A stretch of 64,000 nucleotides of DNA from Paenibacillus illinoisensis NBRC 15959 (GTDB lineage Bacteria; Bacillota; Bacilli; Paenibacillales; Paenibacillaceae): contig NZ_BIME01000002.1 in assembly GCF_004000925.1 (NCBI RefSeq), forward strand, positions 434,001 through 498,000, given 5' to 3'. The notes beneath the pieces were generated by a model that worked only from the letters and a program-made list of their open reading frames with translations, did no database searches and was not told the origin of the DNA. Of this stretch, positions 1 to 8,349 are shown one piece after another (positions within the stretch are counted from its first letter, which is position 1; each line of letters opens with the position of its first letter). The position numbers and the translations under genes were made by a program.

Positions 1-798
1 CTGAAGGCTGAGACGCGGATGTTTGCACTATTAAATATTTCGAGGATCGGGCTTGAACGGACAGATGAGCTGTCACAGCTGAAATGGATAGACCGGGCAA
101 TGGCCCAGGCAGCAGCAACGGCGTATCCTGATTTTATCGTTGGTCTGAAAGCACGCATAAGCCGAAGCGTCGTCAAAGACAACGGCATTGAACCGCTCAA
201 GCTGGCACGCATATTGTCCGAAGAAACGAAGCTGCCGCTCATGGTTCATATTGGTTCCGCTCCGCCTGCAATCTCCGAAGTATTGGAGCTATTACAGCCG
301 GGCGATGTAATTACCCATTACCTTAATGGCAAGTCCAATAACCTGTTTCATGAGGACGGCACACCATTACAAGGACTGATTGATGCTGCTTCCCGTGGAG
401 TTCATCTGGATGTGGGCCATGGCACAGCGAGCTTCTCTTTCCGGATTGCAGAACAGGCCAAAGAGGCCGGCATTGAGCTGAATACAATCAGTACGGATAT
501 TTACCGCGGCAACCGTCTGAACGGGCCAGTGTACAGTATGTCCAATGTGCTGACCAAGTTTCTCGTTCTTGGCTACAGTTTGGAAGAGGTCATCCGCGCG
601 GTTACAATCAACGCAGCAGCATGGCTCGGCAAGCCGGAGCTCGGACAGATTAGGGTGGGGCAGCAGGCGAACCTGACTTTGTTTGCTCTGGAAGCAGGTG
701 AGAAGCAGCTTAAGGACTCGGAAGGCGATGTTCGAATTGCACAGCACTATATTAAGGTTAAAGGAGTCTATGCTAATGGATCACTCATTACAAGCTAG
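1..798 (+). CDS. Amidohydrolase/deacetylase family metallohydrolase (5' partial)
   Basis: The frame is open to base 1, so the N-terminus, with the first HxH metal ligands, lies outside the window; an internal ATG at 19 is not the likely start. What remains resembles the C-terminal two thirds of the dihydroorotase-like family annotated as amidohydrolase/deacetylase (EF_0837 type). Visible metal-site elements are a lysine in GLKARIS (probable carboxylated lysine), histidines in MVHIG and THYLNGK, and the aspartate in STDIY. The gene overlaps the DgaE-like gene by 23 bases, so it is the first visible member of that operon. In this family's common neighbourhood it accompanies dgaE and dgaF; hydrolysis of an N-acyl group from an amino sugar acid is an inference. 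Confidence 0.82.
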   Translation: MKAETRMFALLNISRIGLERTDELSQLKWIDRAMAQAAATAYPDFIVGLKARISRSVVKDNGIEPLKLARILSEETKLPLMVHIGSAPPAISEVLELLQPGDVITHYLNGKSNNLFHEDGTPLQGLIDAASRGVHLDVGHGTASFSFRIAEQAKEAGIELNTISTDIYRGNRLNGPVYSMSNVLTKFLVLGYSLEEVIRAVTINAAAWLGKPELGQIRVGQQANLTLFALEAGEKQLKDSEGDVRIAQHYIKVKGVYANGSLITS

Positions 799-1885
799 AT
801 ATGGACTGAAGCGTGTGATAAATGCCAGTGGTAGAATGAGCATTCTTGGCGTTTCTGCACCAACGGATTCGGTCATGGAGGCCATGAAACAAGGTGGACA
901 ACAGTACGTGGAAATCGCGGACCTTGTAGACAAATCGGGTGAATATATTGCACACCTGCTTGGTGCGGAAGGGGCAGCTGTTGTGAACTCGGCGTCCAGC
1001 GGCATAGCCCTGTCAGTGGCAGCCATGGTGACCGGCGGAGATCCGCGGCTTAGTCTTCGTCTTCACCAAGAGCCGATAATGAAAAACGAAATTATTATGC
1101 TAAAAGGTCATAACGTGCAATATGGAGCACCTGTTGAAACCATGGTTTTTCTTGGCGGCGGCCGGGTTGTGGAAGTGGGATACGCCAATGAAGGCCGGCA
1201 GGAGCATATTGAACAGGCCATCGGTGAATATACTGCGGCTATTCTCTATGTCAAATCTCACCACGCTGTCCAAAAGAACATGATTTCTGTGGAAGAGGCC
1301 TGGGAGGTAGCACAGCGCAGAGGGGTTCCGCTAATTGTTGATGCCGCAGCAGAAGAGGACCTGTCCAAATATGTCCAGTACTCAGATTTGGCGATTTACA
1401 GTGGCTCCAAAGCGATTGAGGGACCCACCTCTGGGATTGTTGCTGGTAAAAAGAAATACGTCAAGTGGCTTAAGATACAGCTGCACGGGATCGGCCGCAG
1501 TATGAAGGTTGGTAAAGAGACTACCTTCGGGCTGCTTCAGGCGCTGGAGGAATACCAGAACAAGGCCGATAACAGCGAACGGGAGAAGCAGGCGCTGGAG
1601 GATCTTCAGCTGCTCGCTGAGATTCCTGGGGTTTCAGTTCGTATCGTGCAAGATGAAGCGGGCAGAGCGATCTACCGTGGACGCATCCAGGTTGATTCCA
1701 ATGTTGCAGGAATGGATGCGAAGGATGTGAATGACCAGCTGCGTGAAGGTGAAATTGCGGTATATACCCGAGACTATGGCGTTAAGCAAGGTTATTTCGA
1801 TATTGATCCAAGGCCGCTGCAAGGTGATGATCTTCAGGTCATTATCACAAGAATACAAGAAATCGTGGGAGGTGAGCGTAAATGA
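776..1885 (+). CDS. dgaE: DgaE-like PLP-dependent ammonia lyase
   Basis: This is a 369-residue PLP enzyme of the DgaE/SelA-like family. DgaE of Salmonella converts D-glucosaminate-6-phosphate to 2-keto-3-deoxy-6-phosphogluconate plus ammonia. The probable Schiff-base lysine is K212 in SGSKAIEGP, and the N-terminal signature RYGLKRVINASGRMS is typical. An ATG at 776 was chosen because AAGGAG at 761-766 sits nine bases before it; the longer upstream reading to 683 runs through the previous gene. It overlaps the upstream amidohydrolase and shares an ATGA overlap with the next gene, so translation is coupled. Related members may use other amino acids or sugar acids; the linked aldolase supports the glucosaminate assignment. 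Confidence 0.85.
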   Translation: MDHSLQARYGLKRVINASGRMSILGVSAPTDSVMEAMKQGGQQYVEIADLVDKSGEYIAHLLGAEGAAVVNSASSGIALSVAAMVTGGDPRLSLRLHQEPIMKNEIIMLKGHNVQYGAPVETMVFLGGGRVVEVGYANEGRQEHIEQAIGEYTAAILYVKSHHAVQKNMISVEEAWEVAQRRGVPLIVDAAAEEDLSKYVQYSDLAIYSGSKAIEGPTSGIVAGKKKYVKWLKIQLHGIGRSMKVGKETTFGLLQALEEYQNKADNSEREKQALEDLQLLAEIPGVSVRIVQDEAGRAIYRGRIQVDSNVAGMDAKDVNDQLREGEIAVYTRDYGVKQGYFDIDPRPLQGDDLQVIITRIQEIVGGERK

Positions 1886-2637
1886 GTCATATACAGCAGC
1901 GATTGTATAAAAACAGGGCCGCACTTAATGTACTGGCTGGCAGTATCGGGAACGCTAAGGAAGTATTCGAAGCTGCAGAAGGATATGTACTGATAGGTGT
2001 GCTCTCGAAAAACTACGATACGGCGGAGGAAGCAGCAATTGCCATGACTGCATATGGTCAGGCTATTCTAGATGCCGTATCCATTGGGCTCGGAGCCGGA
2101 GACAATCGCCAGGCGGCTGTTGTGGCGGAGATTGCAGCAAGTTATCCGGGAAGCCATATCAATCAGGTCTTCCCGGCAGTGGGGGCAACCCGTGCGAACT
2201 TGGGAGCTAAGGACAGTTGGATTAACAGCCTGGTTTCTCCATGTGGGCAACCCGGCTATGTAGATATATCAACGGGGCCTGTCAGTTCAGGAACCGCTCC
2301 GCATGCCATTGTTCCGGTTCATGCCGCCATTGCACTGGTTCGTGACATGGGTGGCAATGCGCTCAAATATTATCCCATGCAGGGTATGAAGCTTGAGGAG
2401 GAGTACCGAGCAGTTGCCAAGGCCTGCGGAGAAGCCGGGTTTGCACTGGAGCCTACGGGTGGAATCGATCTGGCTAACTTCGGAGCCATATTGGAGATTG
2501 CTTTAGAAGCAGGTGTGCCCCAGGTTATCCCGCATGTCTATTCCTCTATTATTGATCCAGAGACGGGGAATACAAATGTGGAGGATGTTCGCAGACTACT
2601 CGATATGATGAAATCGCTGGTGGACCGATATGCCTAG
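1882..2637 (+). CDS. dgaF: DgaF-like 2-dehydro-3-deoxyphosphogluconate aldolase
   Basis: This 251-residue protein belongs to the KDGP aldolase family seen beside DgaE. It is expected to split 2-keto-3-deoxy-6-phosphogluconate into pyruvate and glyceraldehyde-3-phosphate in the cytoplasm. Family features visible are the N-terminal NVLAGSIGNAKEVFEA segment, the VGATRANLG loop, the VDISTGPVSSG stretch, and the LKYYPMQGMKLEEEY motif, which carries the likely Schiff-base lysine. The start ATG forms an ATGA overlap with the DgaE stop, and the end overlaps the kinase gene by eight bases. The compact overlaps mean stoichiometric expression of lyase, aldolase and kinase. Confidence 0.87.
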   Translation: MSHIQQRLYKNRAALNVLAGSIGNAKEVFEAAEGYVLIGVLSKNYDTAEEAAIAMTAYGQAILDAVSIGLGAGDNRQAAVVAEIAASYPGSHINQVFPAVGATRANLGAKDSWINSLVSPCGQPGYVDISTGPVSSGTAPHAIVPVHAAIALVRDMGGNALKYYPMQGMKLEEEYRAVAKACGEAGFALEPTGGIDLANFGAILEIALEAGVPQVIPHVYSSIIDPETGNTNVEDVRRLLDMMKSLVDRYA

Positions 2638-3643
2638 GATCGCTGCTTTTGGTGAAGTGATGATGCGTTTGCAGGTTCCGGGCTATGAAACGCTGATTCA
2701 GAGCAGCAGGCTGGAGTATTCTTTCTCTGGCAGCGGGGTCAATGTTACCGCAGCACTGGCTAAATACGGCCATACCGGTGCGCTTATAACAACCTTGCCG
2801 GAAACGCCGGTGGGCGAATCAGCAATCGCTTATCTGCGCAAGCTTGGAGTGGATACTTCACTGATCAGCCGTGGCGGCAAGCATCTGGGGATGTACTTTC
2901 TGGAGAATGGCTTTGGAGCCCGTCCCGGCAGAGTCACTTACACAGACAGGCTGGGCAGCAGCTTTAATACCGCGGAGGCGAGTAACTATGACATGCCAGC
3001 TCTTGCGGCCAAAGTCGACGTTCTTCATTTATGCGGCATCACGCTGGCAATGAACGAAGGCGTTCGCGAGCAGATGAAACAACTTGCTGTGGAAGTGAAG
3101 CGTGCTGGGGGGAAGGTTGTATTTGATTGCAATTACCGTCCTGCGTTATGGGGAACAGATGGCTATACCAAAGCTCGTCCACACTATGAAGAAATGCTCG
3201 AACTTGCGGACATAGCACTGATCAATGAGAAGGATGTGCGCTATATTCTTGGCATTGGGGCTGGAGATTATGATAGAATAGCACAGTTAAAGCAAGTGAT
3301 CCCCGAAGTTGTGGAACGCTTCTGCATCAGAACGGCAGCGGGAACCCAACGTGAGATTAATGCTGACCATACGCATTCCCTGACAGGTTATATCTGTCAT
3401 GAAGGTACGTTTGTATTTTCCGGCAAACTGACCTTCCCGGTGTATGACCGAATCGGAGCCGGCGATGTATTTGCCAGCGCCATTATCCATGGGGAATTGC
3501 AGCAATACCCGCAGCAGCAGACGGTTAATATGGCAGTGGCGGCAGCGATGCTGGCCCACACCACTCCAGGCGATACAGCGCTTTTTAGCGAGAGTGAGGT
3601 GCTCCGGGCGTTGTCAGACCATACCTTAGATGTTGAAAGGTAG
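2630..3643 (+). CDS. PfkB family sugar kinase (2-keto-3-deoxygluconate kinase-like)
   Basis: This is a 337-residue ribokinase/PfkB fold kinase. The N-terminal FGEVMMRL and GSGVNVTAALAKYG substrate motifs and the C-terminal DRIGAGDVFASAI anion-hole motif, with catalytic base D279, are intact. The closest functional group I recognise is 2-keto-3-deoxygluconate kinase. In this operon it could make KDG-phosphate for the aldolase, or phosphorylate the amino sugar acid before the ammonia lyase; no sugar PTS is visible here, so a separate kinase would be required. It overlaps dgaF by eight bases and the GntR gene by 14 bases. Confidence 0.85.
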   Translation: MPRIAAFGEVMMRLQVPGYETLIQSSRLEYSFSGSGVNVTAALAKYGHTGALITTLPETPVGESAIAYLRKLGVDTSLISRGGKHLGMYFLENGFGARPGRVTYTDRLGSSFNTAEASNYDMPALAAKVDVLHLCGITLAMNEGVREQMKQLAVEVKRAGGKVVFDCNYRPALWGTDGYTKARPHYEEMLELADIALINEKDVRYILGIGAGDYDRIAQLKQVIPEVVERFCIRTAAGTQREINADHTHSLTGYICHEGTFVFSGKLTFPVYDRIGAGDVFASAIIHGELQQYPQQQTVNMAVAAAMLAHTTPGDTALFSESEVLRALSDHTLDVER

Positions 3644-4373
3644 TGAACAGCGAGTGTCCTTGAAGCGCAAGCAAGGTCCTTTATATCAGCAAATTCAAAA
3701 AATTCTCAAAGACCGAATACTCCATGGGGTATATCCTCTCGGAAGCATCATCCCCTCTGAGCCACAGCTGGAGAAGGAATTCGGCGTCAGTAAAATGACG
3801 GTCCGCGGTGCGGTGCAGGAGCTGTCTCAAGAAGGATATGTGCAGAAAAAAAGTGGTGTTGGCACGATTGTGATGCGCAATACCTCCCATCAGAAGCTCT
3901 CTAAGGGAAAGCGGTTTACGGAGCTGCTCGTGGAAGAGGGTCATAAACTGGAAAAGAGAGTGCTGAACTCCCAATTAGTCACCAATGATGAAGGGACAGA
4001 GGAATATAACCGCTTCGGTCCGTATTGCCAGCGGATTGAAAGGCTCTACATTCTGAACGGTCAGCCTTATATTCATCTCATACATTTTCTGGCCGCAGCT
4101 GCCCTGCCGGGCGGTACACAAGAAATGAATACAGATATTCAATCGCTGTACGACTCACTGGAGGAGAACGACATTAAGCTGGAAAACTTCAGGGACCGTT
4201 TCTTTGTAGAGCCAGCACCTCCCGAGGTGTGCCAGCTGCTGGAGATCCCCACGGGGATGTATGTGCTCAAGCGCCTGCGTAACTCCTATGACGGGGAAGG
4301 AAGACTAATAGAGCACAGTATCGGCTGCTACAATACAGAGCTTCATCATTATCTGGTCAGTTATGACACCTGA
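3630..4373 (+). CDS. GntR family regulator with UTRA effector domain
   Basis: This 247-residue HutC-subfamily GntR regulator has an N-terminal winged helix (residues about 15-80, including GSIIPSEPQLEKEFGVSKMTVRGAVQELSQEGYV) followed by a UTRA ligand-binding domain (about 95-240). It is the last gene of the glucosaminate-type operon and overlaps the kinase, so it probably autoregulates that operon in response to a phosphorylated sugar-acid intermediate. The annotated ATG at 3630 has no clear ribosome site; a GTG at 3654 or TTG at 3660 remains possible and would trim eight to ten non-domain residues. Confidence 0.85.
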   Translation: MLKGSEQRVSLKRKQGPLYQQIQKILKDRILHGVYPLGSIIPSEPQLEKEFGVSKMTVRGAVQELSQEGYVQKKSGVGTIVMRNTSHQKLSKGKRFTELLVEEGHKLEKRVLNSQLVTNDEGTEEYNRFGPYCQRIERLYILNGQPYIHLIHFLAAAALPGGTQEMNTDIQSLYDSLEENDIKLENFRDRFFVEPAPPEVCQLLEIPTGMYVLKRLRNSYDGEGRLIEHSIGCYNTELHHYLVSYDT

Positions 4374-4512
4374 ACTAAAAAGCGTTCATGTTTGGGAATC
4401 TGAAACGACATTTTGAAAGTTTGAAAATGATTCGGGATTTTTTTTCAGGACGCAGATAAGTTTATTCTGTTGAGCCTACAGTAAAGTAAGAGGTTTATAA
4501 GGAATATAAGGG

Positions 4513-4548
4513 AAGGCCTGTTCTATAAGAATGGGTCTATTTTTATAT
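4513..4548 (+). terminator. Probable terminator of the glucosaminate operon
   Basis: GGCCTGTTCT and GAATGGGTCT pair across a short loop, with G-U wobbles, followed by a T-rich tail. It lies 140 bases after the GntR stop. The rest of the 4374-4701 gap holds no gene I can support. Confidence 0.5.
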
Positions 4549-4701
4549 CTAATAATGTTTGTATGTGTTATCGGTGAATTTTCTTGGGAGTGACACATTA
4601 TTTAACTAACAGGCAGGATCGTCTGAATAATCGAAGAAATAAGAATGGTGAGAGCAAGTGTAAAATGTTCCGTAATGGTTGATAAAGGATGTGACTGTAT
4701 A

Positions 4702-5241
4702 ATGAAATATTTTATTGGAATTATTCCTCCAGATGATTACAAAGAAAAAATAGTGACATTCCGTGATCGCTGGTCTAGTAGTTATCATAACGATGTTGCA
4801 GAGCCACACATCACTATAAAAGCCCAAGGAGGTCTTTATGGAGATCTGCAATGGTTAGAAAAGGTAAGACAAACATGCTCTTCAGTTCAAACTTTTCCAT
4901 TAACATTATCGGTACCTGGGTCGTTCGGAAGTAAAGTTCTATTTCTTAGCGTTGAAACTGGACAAGTAATTGATTTACATCGAAGATTGGTCAACGTGAT
5001 TTCCCCATCACAAGAACTGGTAGATCGCTACTTTGAAATGGATAAGTATCATCCTCATTTGACCTTGGGGCAAACCTGCTGGGGATTGAATGAGACTGAA
5101 ATCCTCGAAATGGAACAGTTAGCAATGAACATATTAGCTCCTTATCCAACCTTTAATGTCCATTTTGTTCGCGTATATAAAGAAGTAAAATCAAATCGAT
5201 ACGTACCATTTGTAGATATCCCCTTAGGAGCTAAAGGCTAA
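4702..5241 (+). CDS. 2H phosphoesterase (2'-5' RNA ligase/LigT superfamily)
   Basis: This 179-residue protein carries the two HxTx motifs that define the 2H phosphoesterase superfamily: HITI in EPHITIKAQGG near residue 39 and HLTL in HPHLTLGQ near residue 117. The family hydrolyses cyclic phosphodiesters or 2'-5' linkages in RNA or nucleotides; the substrate here cannot be read from sequence. ATG 4702 was chosen over 4645 because homologous proteins begin directly with a strand like MKYFIGIIPP, and a purine-rich AAAGGA lies 11 bases upstream. It appears monocistronic, with AT-rich flanks and a slightly lower GC content than its neighbours. Confidence 0.8.
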   Translation: MKYFIGIIPPDDYKEKIVTFRDRWSSSYHNDVAEPHITIKAQGGLYGDLQWLEKVRQTCSSVQTFPLTLSVPGSFGSKVLFLSVETGQVIDLHRRLVNVISPSQELVDRYFEMDKYHPHLTLGQTCWGLNETEILEMEQLAMNILAPYPTFNVHFVRVYKEVKSNRYVPFVDIPLGAKG

Positions 5242-5422
5242 TTACCCATGTGGATGTGGGAGAAGGCGATATCTATTTACATAACGAAATAACCACAAAT
5301 AAACGAATCAAATGAACAAGGATTTAAGAATTTTTATGTTATTTTAAGGTATTATTTTCCGAATACATTATATTTAATTAAAAAGTAGATTTAGGAAAAG
5401 ACCTAAGGGGGATCATAATTTA

Positions 5423-6526
5423 ATGGATAACAACAAGCCGTCGCAACCTGACAACGAAGAAGAAGTGAAAGATTCACTGACCGCAGAGCGGGAAACCGAG
5501 CAAGAAACAACAATTCTGCCCGAAATGCAAGAAGAAGAGAATATACAGCATCCATCCGAGATTCAACCACAAGTGGTTAAAGGGAAAAAAAGTGTGCTCT
5601 GGATGGCAATCTCGGGAGTTTTAGCTGCAGCACTTATCGTTGTACTTGTATTTCCACCGTTTGGTGGGGGCAGGGAGTCTGTGGCTTCGGTCAATGGGTC
5701 GAACATTTCTAAGGATGAGCTGTATAATGAATTGGTTTCTCTTGGTGGCGAGAGCACACTAAACAGCATGATTACAATGAAGTTGATCGACCAGGAAGCT
5801 GCAAAAGCTAACGTGTCTGTTACTGAACAGGATGTGAATGCCGAGATTGAGACTCTAAAAACCCAATATGGCGGTGAAGAAGGGCTTAACACGGCACTTT
5901 CTCAATCTGGTATGACCATGGATTCACTCAAGAAAAATACGGAAGTCCAAGTGAAAATCCGTAAAATTCTTGAACCACAAACCACAGTAAAAGATGAAGA
6001 TATCAGTGCCTATTATGAAGAGAACAAAGCAACATTCGCCACTCCGGAGCAGGTTAGAGCATCTCATATCCTTGTGAAGACAAAAGAAGAAGCGGATGAT
6101 ATCAAAAAACAATTGGATGAGGGAGCAGACTTTGCAACCCTGGCAAAAGAAAAATCCACAGATACAGGCTCTGCAGCGAATGGCGGGGATCTTGGATTTT
6201 TCGGAGAAGGTGAAATGGTAGAAGCATTTGAGAAAGCAGCCTTCTCCATGAAAAACGATGAGATTAGCGACCCAATTAAGTCCGATTATGGTTACCACAT
6301 TATCAAGAGGACAGATTATAAAGAGGCAACCAATCCGACTGAGGAAGACAAAAAAGAAGATATTCGTAACATACTGGTGGAGCAGCAAGTCGGTGAGCTC
6401 AGTACGAATTGGATGAGTGAATTGCGCTCCAAGGCTACGATTGTTAACACACTTGAGCCAGCGGATGAAAGCACGGATGCTCCTGCAGCTACCGCTGAGG
6501 ATACAGAATCCTCTGCCAAGGAATAA
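5423..6526 (+). CDS. Membrane-anchored parvulin-type peptidyl-prolyl isomerase (PrsA/SurA-like foldase)
   Basis: This 367-residue protein has an acidic cytoplasmic N-terminus, one transmembrane helix (about residues 57-76), a SurA-like chaperone region beginning SVNGSNISKDEL, and a parvulin PPIC domain (about 207-300) with VRASHILVK, GGDLGFFGEGEMV and SDYGYHIIK. The C-terminal tail is acidic and low complexity. It should help fold exported proteins outside the membrane. Unlike PrsA it has no lipobox cysteine, so it is anchored by an uncleaved helix. AGGGGGATC lies upstream of the ATG, and a strong terminator follows, so it is likely a single-gene unit. Confidence 0.9.
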   Translation: MDNNKPSQPDNEEEVKDSLTAERETEQETTILPEMQEEENIQHPSEIQPQVVKGKKSVLWMAISGVLAAALIVVLVFPPFGGGRESVASVNGSNISKDELYNELVSLGGESTLNSMITMKLIDQEAAKANVSVTEQDVNAEIETLKTQYGGEEGLNTALSQSGMTMDSLKKNTEVQVKIRKILEPQTTVKDEDISAYYEENKATFATPEQVRASHILVKTKEEADDIKKQLDEGADFATLAKEKSTDTGSAANGGDLGFFGEGEMVEAFEKAAFSMKNDEISDPIKSDYGYHIIKRTDYKEATNPTEEDKKEDIRNILVEQQVGELSTNWMSELRSKATIVNTLEPADESTDAPAATAEDTESSAKE

Positions 6527-6555
6527 TAGTAACGACAGATGGAATAGAAGCATAT

Positions 6556-6606
6556 AAACAGCTGACAAATTCGACTGTAAGGTTCGAGTCTGTCAGCTGT
6601 TTTTCT
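6556..6606 (+). terminator. Rho-independent terminator after the foldase gene
   Basis: AACAGCTGACA pairs with TGTCAGCTGTT across a 22-base loop, followed by TTTTCTT. The T-run is on the plus strand, matching the upstream gene. Confidence 0.88.
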
Positions 6607-6749
6607 TGTTTGTGACTTGATAACATTAAAGAGTAAGAGCGTGCTGCACTAATTGAGAAGGCTAATGGTGCAGAGCTTGTTGGAGTGCTAAATCATGGGG
6701 AGTTCTAGCTCCTTAAACTAAAGGGAGACGTAGCTCAATAAACCAGAGG

Positions 6750-6785
6750 AGCAGCCAATCAACATGATCGGCTGCTTTCGTTTAA
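6750..6785 (+). terminator. Second hairpin in the 6527-6835 gap
   Basis: GCAGCC at 6751-6756 pairs with GGCTGC at 6770-6775, followed by a broken T-run (TTTCGTTT). It may terminate a lost or very small transcript. Bases 6630-6745 upstream hold a short protein-like but stop-interrupted reading frame (see findings). Confidence 0.45.
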
Positions 6786-6835
6786 CAATTGGATAGGACG
6801 TTTGATATTATCAATTGAAGTCATATGAACTGATG

Positions 6836-8302
6836 TTAATTCAACTGACTGTTCTTCTTATACTGTACATAGACGTAATAATAGCAATACAGATGCACAA
6901 CATTGACGATGGACCATACAACAAGCCATATGATTGGAGTCGACAGCGTAGTCCAGATACCAAACCAAGGCAGCACACGTCCTCCACCGATAAACGTCAT
7001 CAATGGCGAAAGGGTCAAGAGAATGAGGATCGGGGTCAGCCTTCCAATCGTTATCAGAATTATTTTGCTGGTCGTCAGGCGTTTGTTTCTGAAGCGGATG
7101 TGAAAGTATGCATATATGCCCCATACAAGCGTAGCGATGATTAGCGCAATCATAATCATTTCCACGTTTCGACCATTCACAAATGAGGTTTCAAGCTGTT
7201 CCCCTCTCATGATCTTCGCGATGTCATGAATAAAAGTCGAGTAATTCACAGAAGCGTTTAACCCGGAGTTAAACATTACCGCAATGCCCATCTCCTCGTC
7301 CAAATAAATCTTTTCTTCTGACTTGTATGTCCAGAAAATGCCGCTATGGGAGATGATTTGGCCGTGAGATTCTTCTTGGTCAGCAAGCCAGCCCATGCCG
7401 TAGGAACCGATGGTCCCCGCTGCATGATATTGTTTCATTAGGGTAGGAGAAAGTAGCTGTCCTTGATATTGGGCAAGCATCCATCGGGACATGTCCTCGG
7501 CAGTTGAAACGATGCCTGCCGGGCCTTCAATAAACCATATCGGTTCCTTTTGTCCTACCGCCCGTCCCAAACTCAAGTAATGTCCTAGCGGAATAGCTTC
7601 ATTCCCATAAAATTGCTGCGTTGTACTGACACTAAAGGTATGGTTCATACCTAGCGGCTTAAAAATGTGGTTATTCAGATAATCTGAAAAGCGCTCTCCG
7701 CTCACATTTTCCACGAGGTTCGCCAGCAGGACGTAATTGGGATTATGATAGCTGTAGGCTGTCCCAGGGCTATGGGCAAGTTGTACATCGCTTAACAGCT
7801 GGTTCACCTCATGCAGTGCCTGGAATTGCGGTTTCCTCGTCATATCAGGATTTATTTTGTCATTGAGACCGCTAGTCTGATTCAATAGATGGCGGATCGT
7901 GATGTTGTGAACGCGGGGATCCCGTACAGAATGCTCTGGAAAATAAGAATCATAAGCCGCATCCAGGTCAATCTGGCCGTTGTCCGCTAACTGCAGTATG
8001 GCTAGTGCGGTAAAAGACTTGCTTAGCGAAGCAATGGGGAAATGAGTGTCGCCTGTAACTCTTTGGCCATCTTCAAATGTTCCGTAGCCTTTTGCATAAT
8101 ATACTTCATCGTCTTTAACAATGGACAGTGAGGCAGCCTGCATGTGATTGGCTTTCATACTCCGATTCATATATTCGTCGATGTCTTGCAGGATTTCTGA
8201 TTTGTCACGGACTTCTGTGGCTGAAATCGGGTTTTGCCAGACTGAACATAACAACAGTGAACAGGCGATTGTAATTAACATTCTTTTTTTCATTTTTAGC
8301 AT
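6836..8302 (-). CDS. Membrane-anchored serine hydrolase of the beta-lactamase/penicillin-binding family
   Basis: This 488-residue protein has a signal sequence, a class C beta-lactamase/AmpH-like domain and three to four C-terminal transmembrane helices. Catalytic signatures are intact: SLSK in PIASLSKSF (nucleophile and lysine), YHN in YSYHNPNY, and HSG in ISHSGIFW. Such proteins act outside the membrane on D-Ala-D-Ala peptides, lipids or peptides. GGGAG precedes the double ATG at 8305/8302, so the longer reading to 8323 is unlikely. It is 47 bases after the histidine kinase gene in the same direction, which suggests it is the output gene of that two-component system. Confidence 0.86.
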   Translation of the reverse strand: MLKMKKRMLITIACSLLLCSVWQNPISATEVRDKSEILQDIDEYMNRSMKANHMQAASLSIVKDDEVYYAKGYGTFEDGQRVTGDTHFPIASLSKSFTALAILQLADNGQIDLDAAYDSYFPEHSVRDPRVHNITIRHLLNQTSGLNDKINPDMTRKPQFQALHEVNQLLSDVQLAHSPGTAYSYHNPNYVLLANLVENVSGERFSDYLNNHIFKPLGMNHTFSVSTTQQFYGNEAIPLGHYLSLGRAVGQKEPIWFIEGPAGIVSTAEDMSRWMLAQYQGQLLSPTLMKQYHAAGTIGSYGMGWLADQEESHGQIISHSGIFWTYKSEEKIYLDEEMGIAVMFNSGLNASVNYSTFIHDIAKIMRGEQLETSFVNGRNVEMIMIALIIATLVWGIYAYFHIRFRNKRLTTSKIILITIGRLTPILILLTLSPLMTFIGGGRVLPWFGIWTTLSTPIIWLVVWSIVNVVHLYCYYYVYVQYKKNSQLN

Positions 8303-8349
8303 CATAGCACTCCCATCATTCAAGATAAGGGAATGCTATCAGAATATTT

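Noticed and set aside
5924..6568. 214-codon minus-strand frame over the foldase gene
   Set aside because: It is antisense to a clear parvulin domain and has cysteine/phenylalanine-rich shadow composition.
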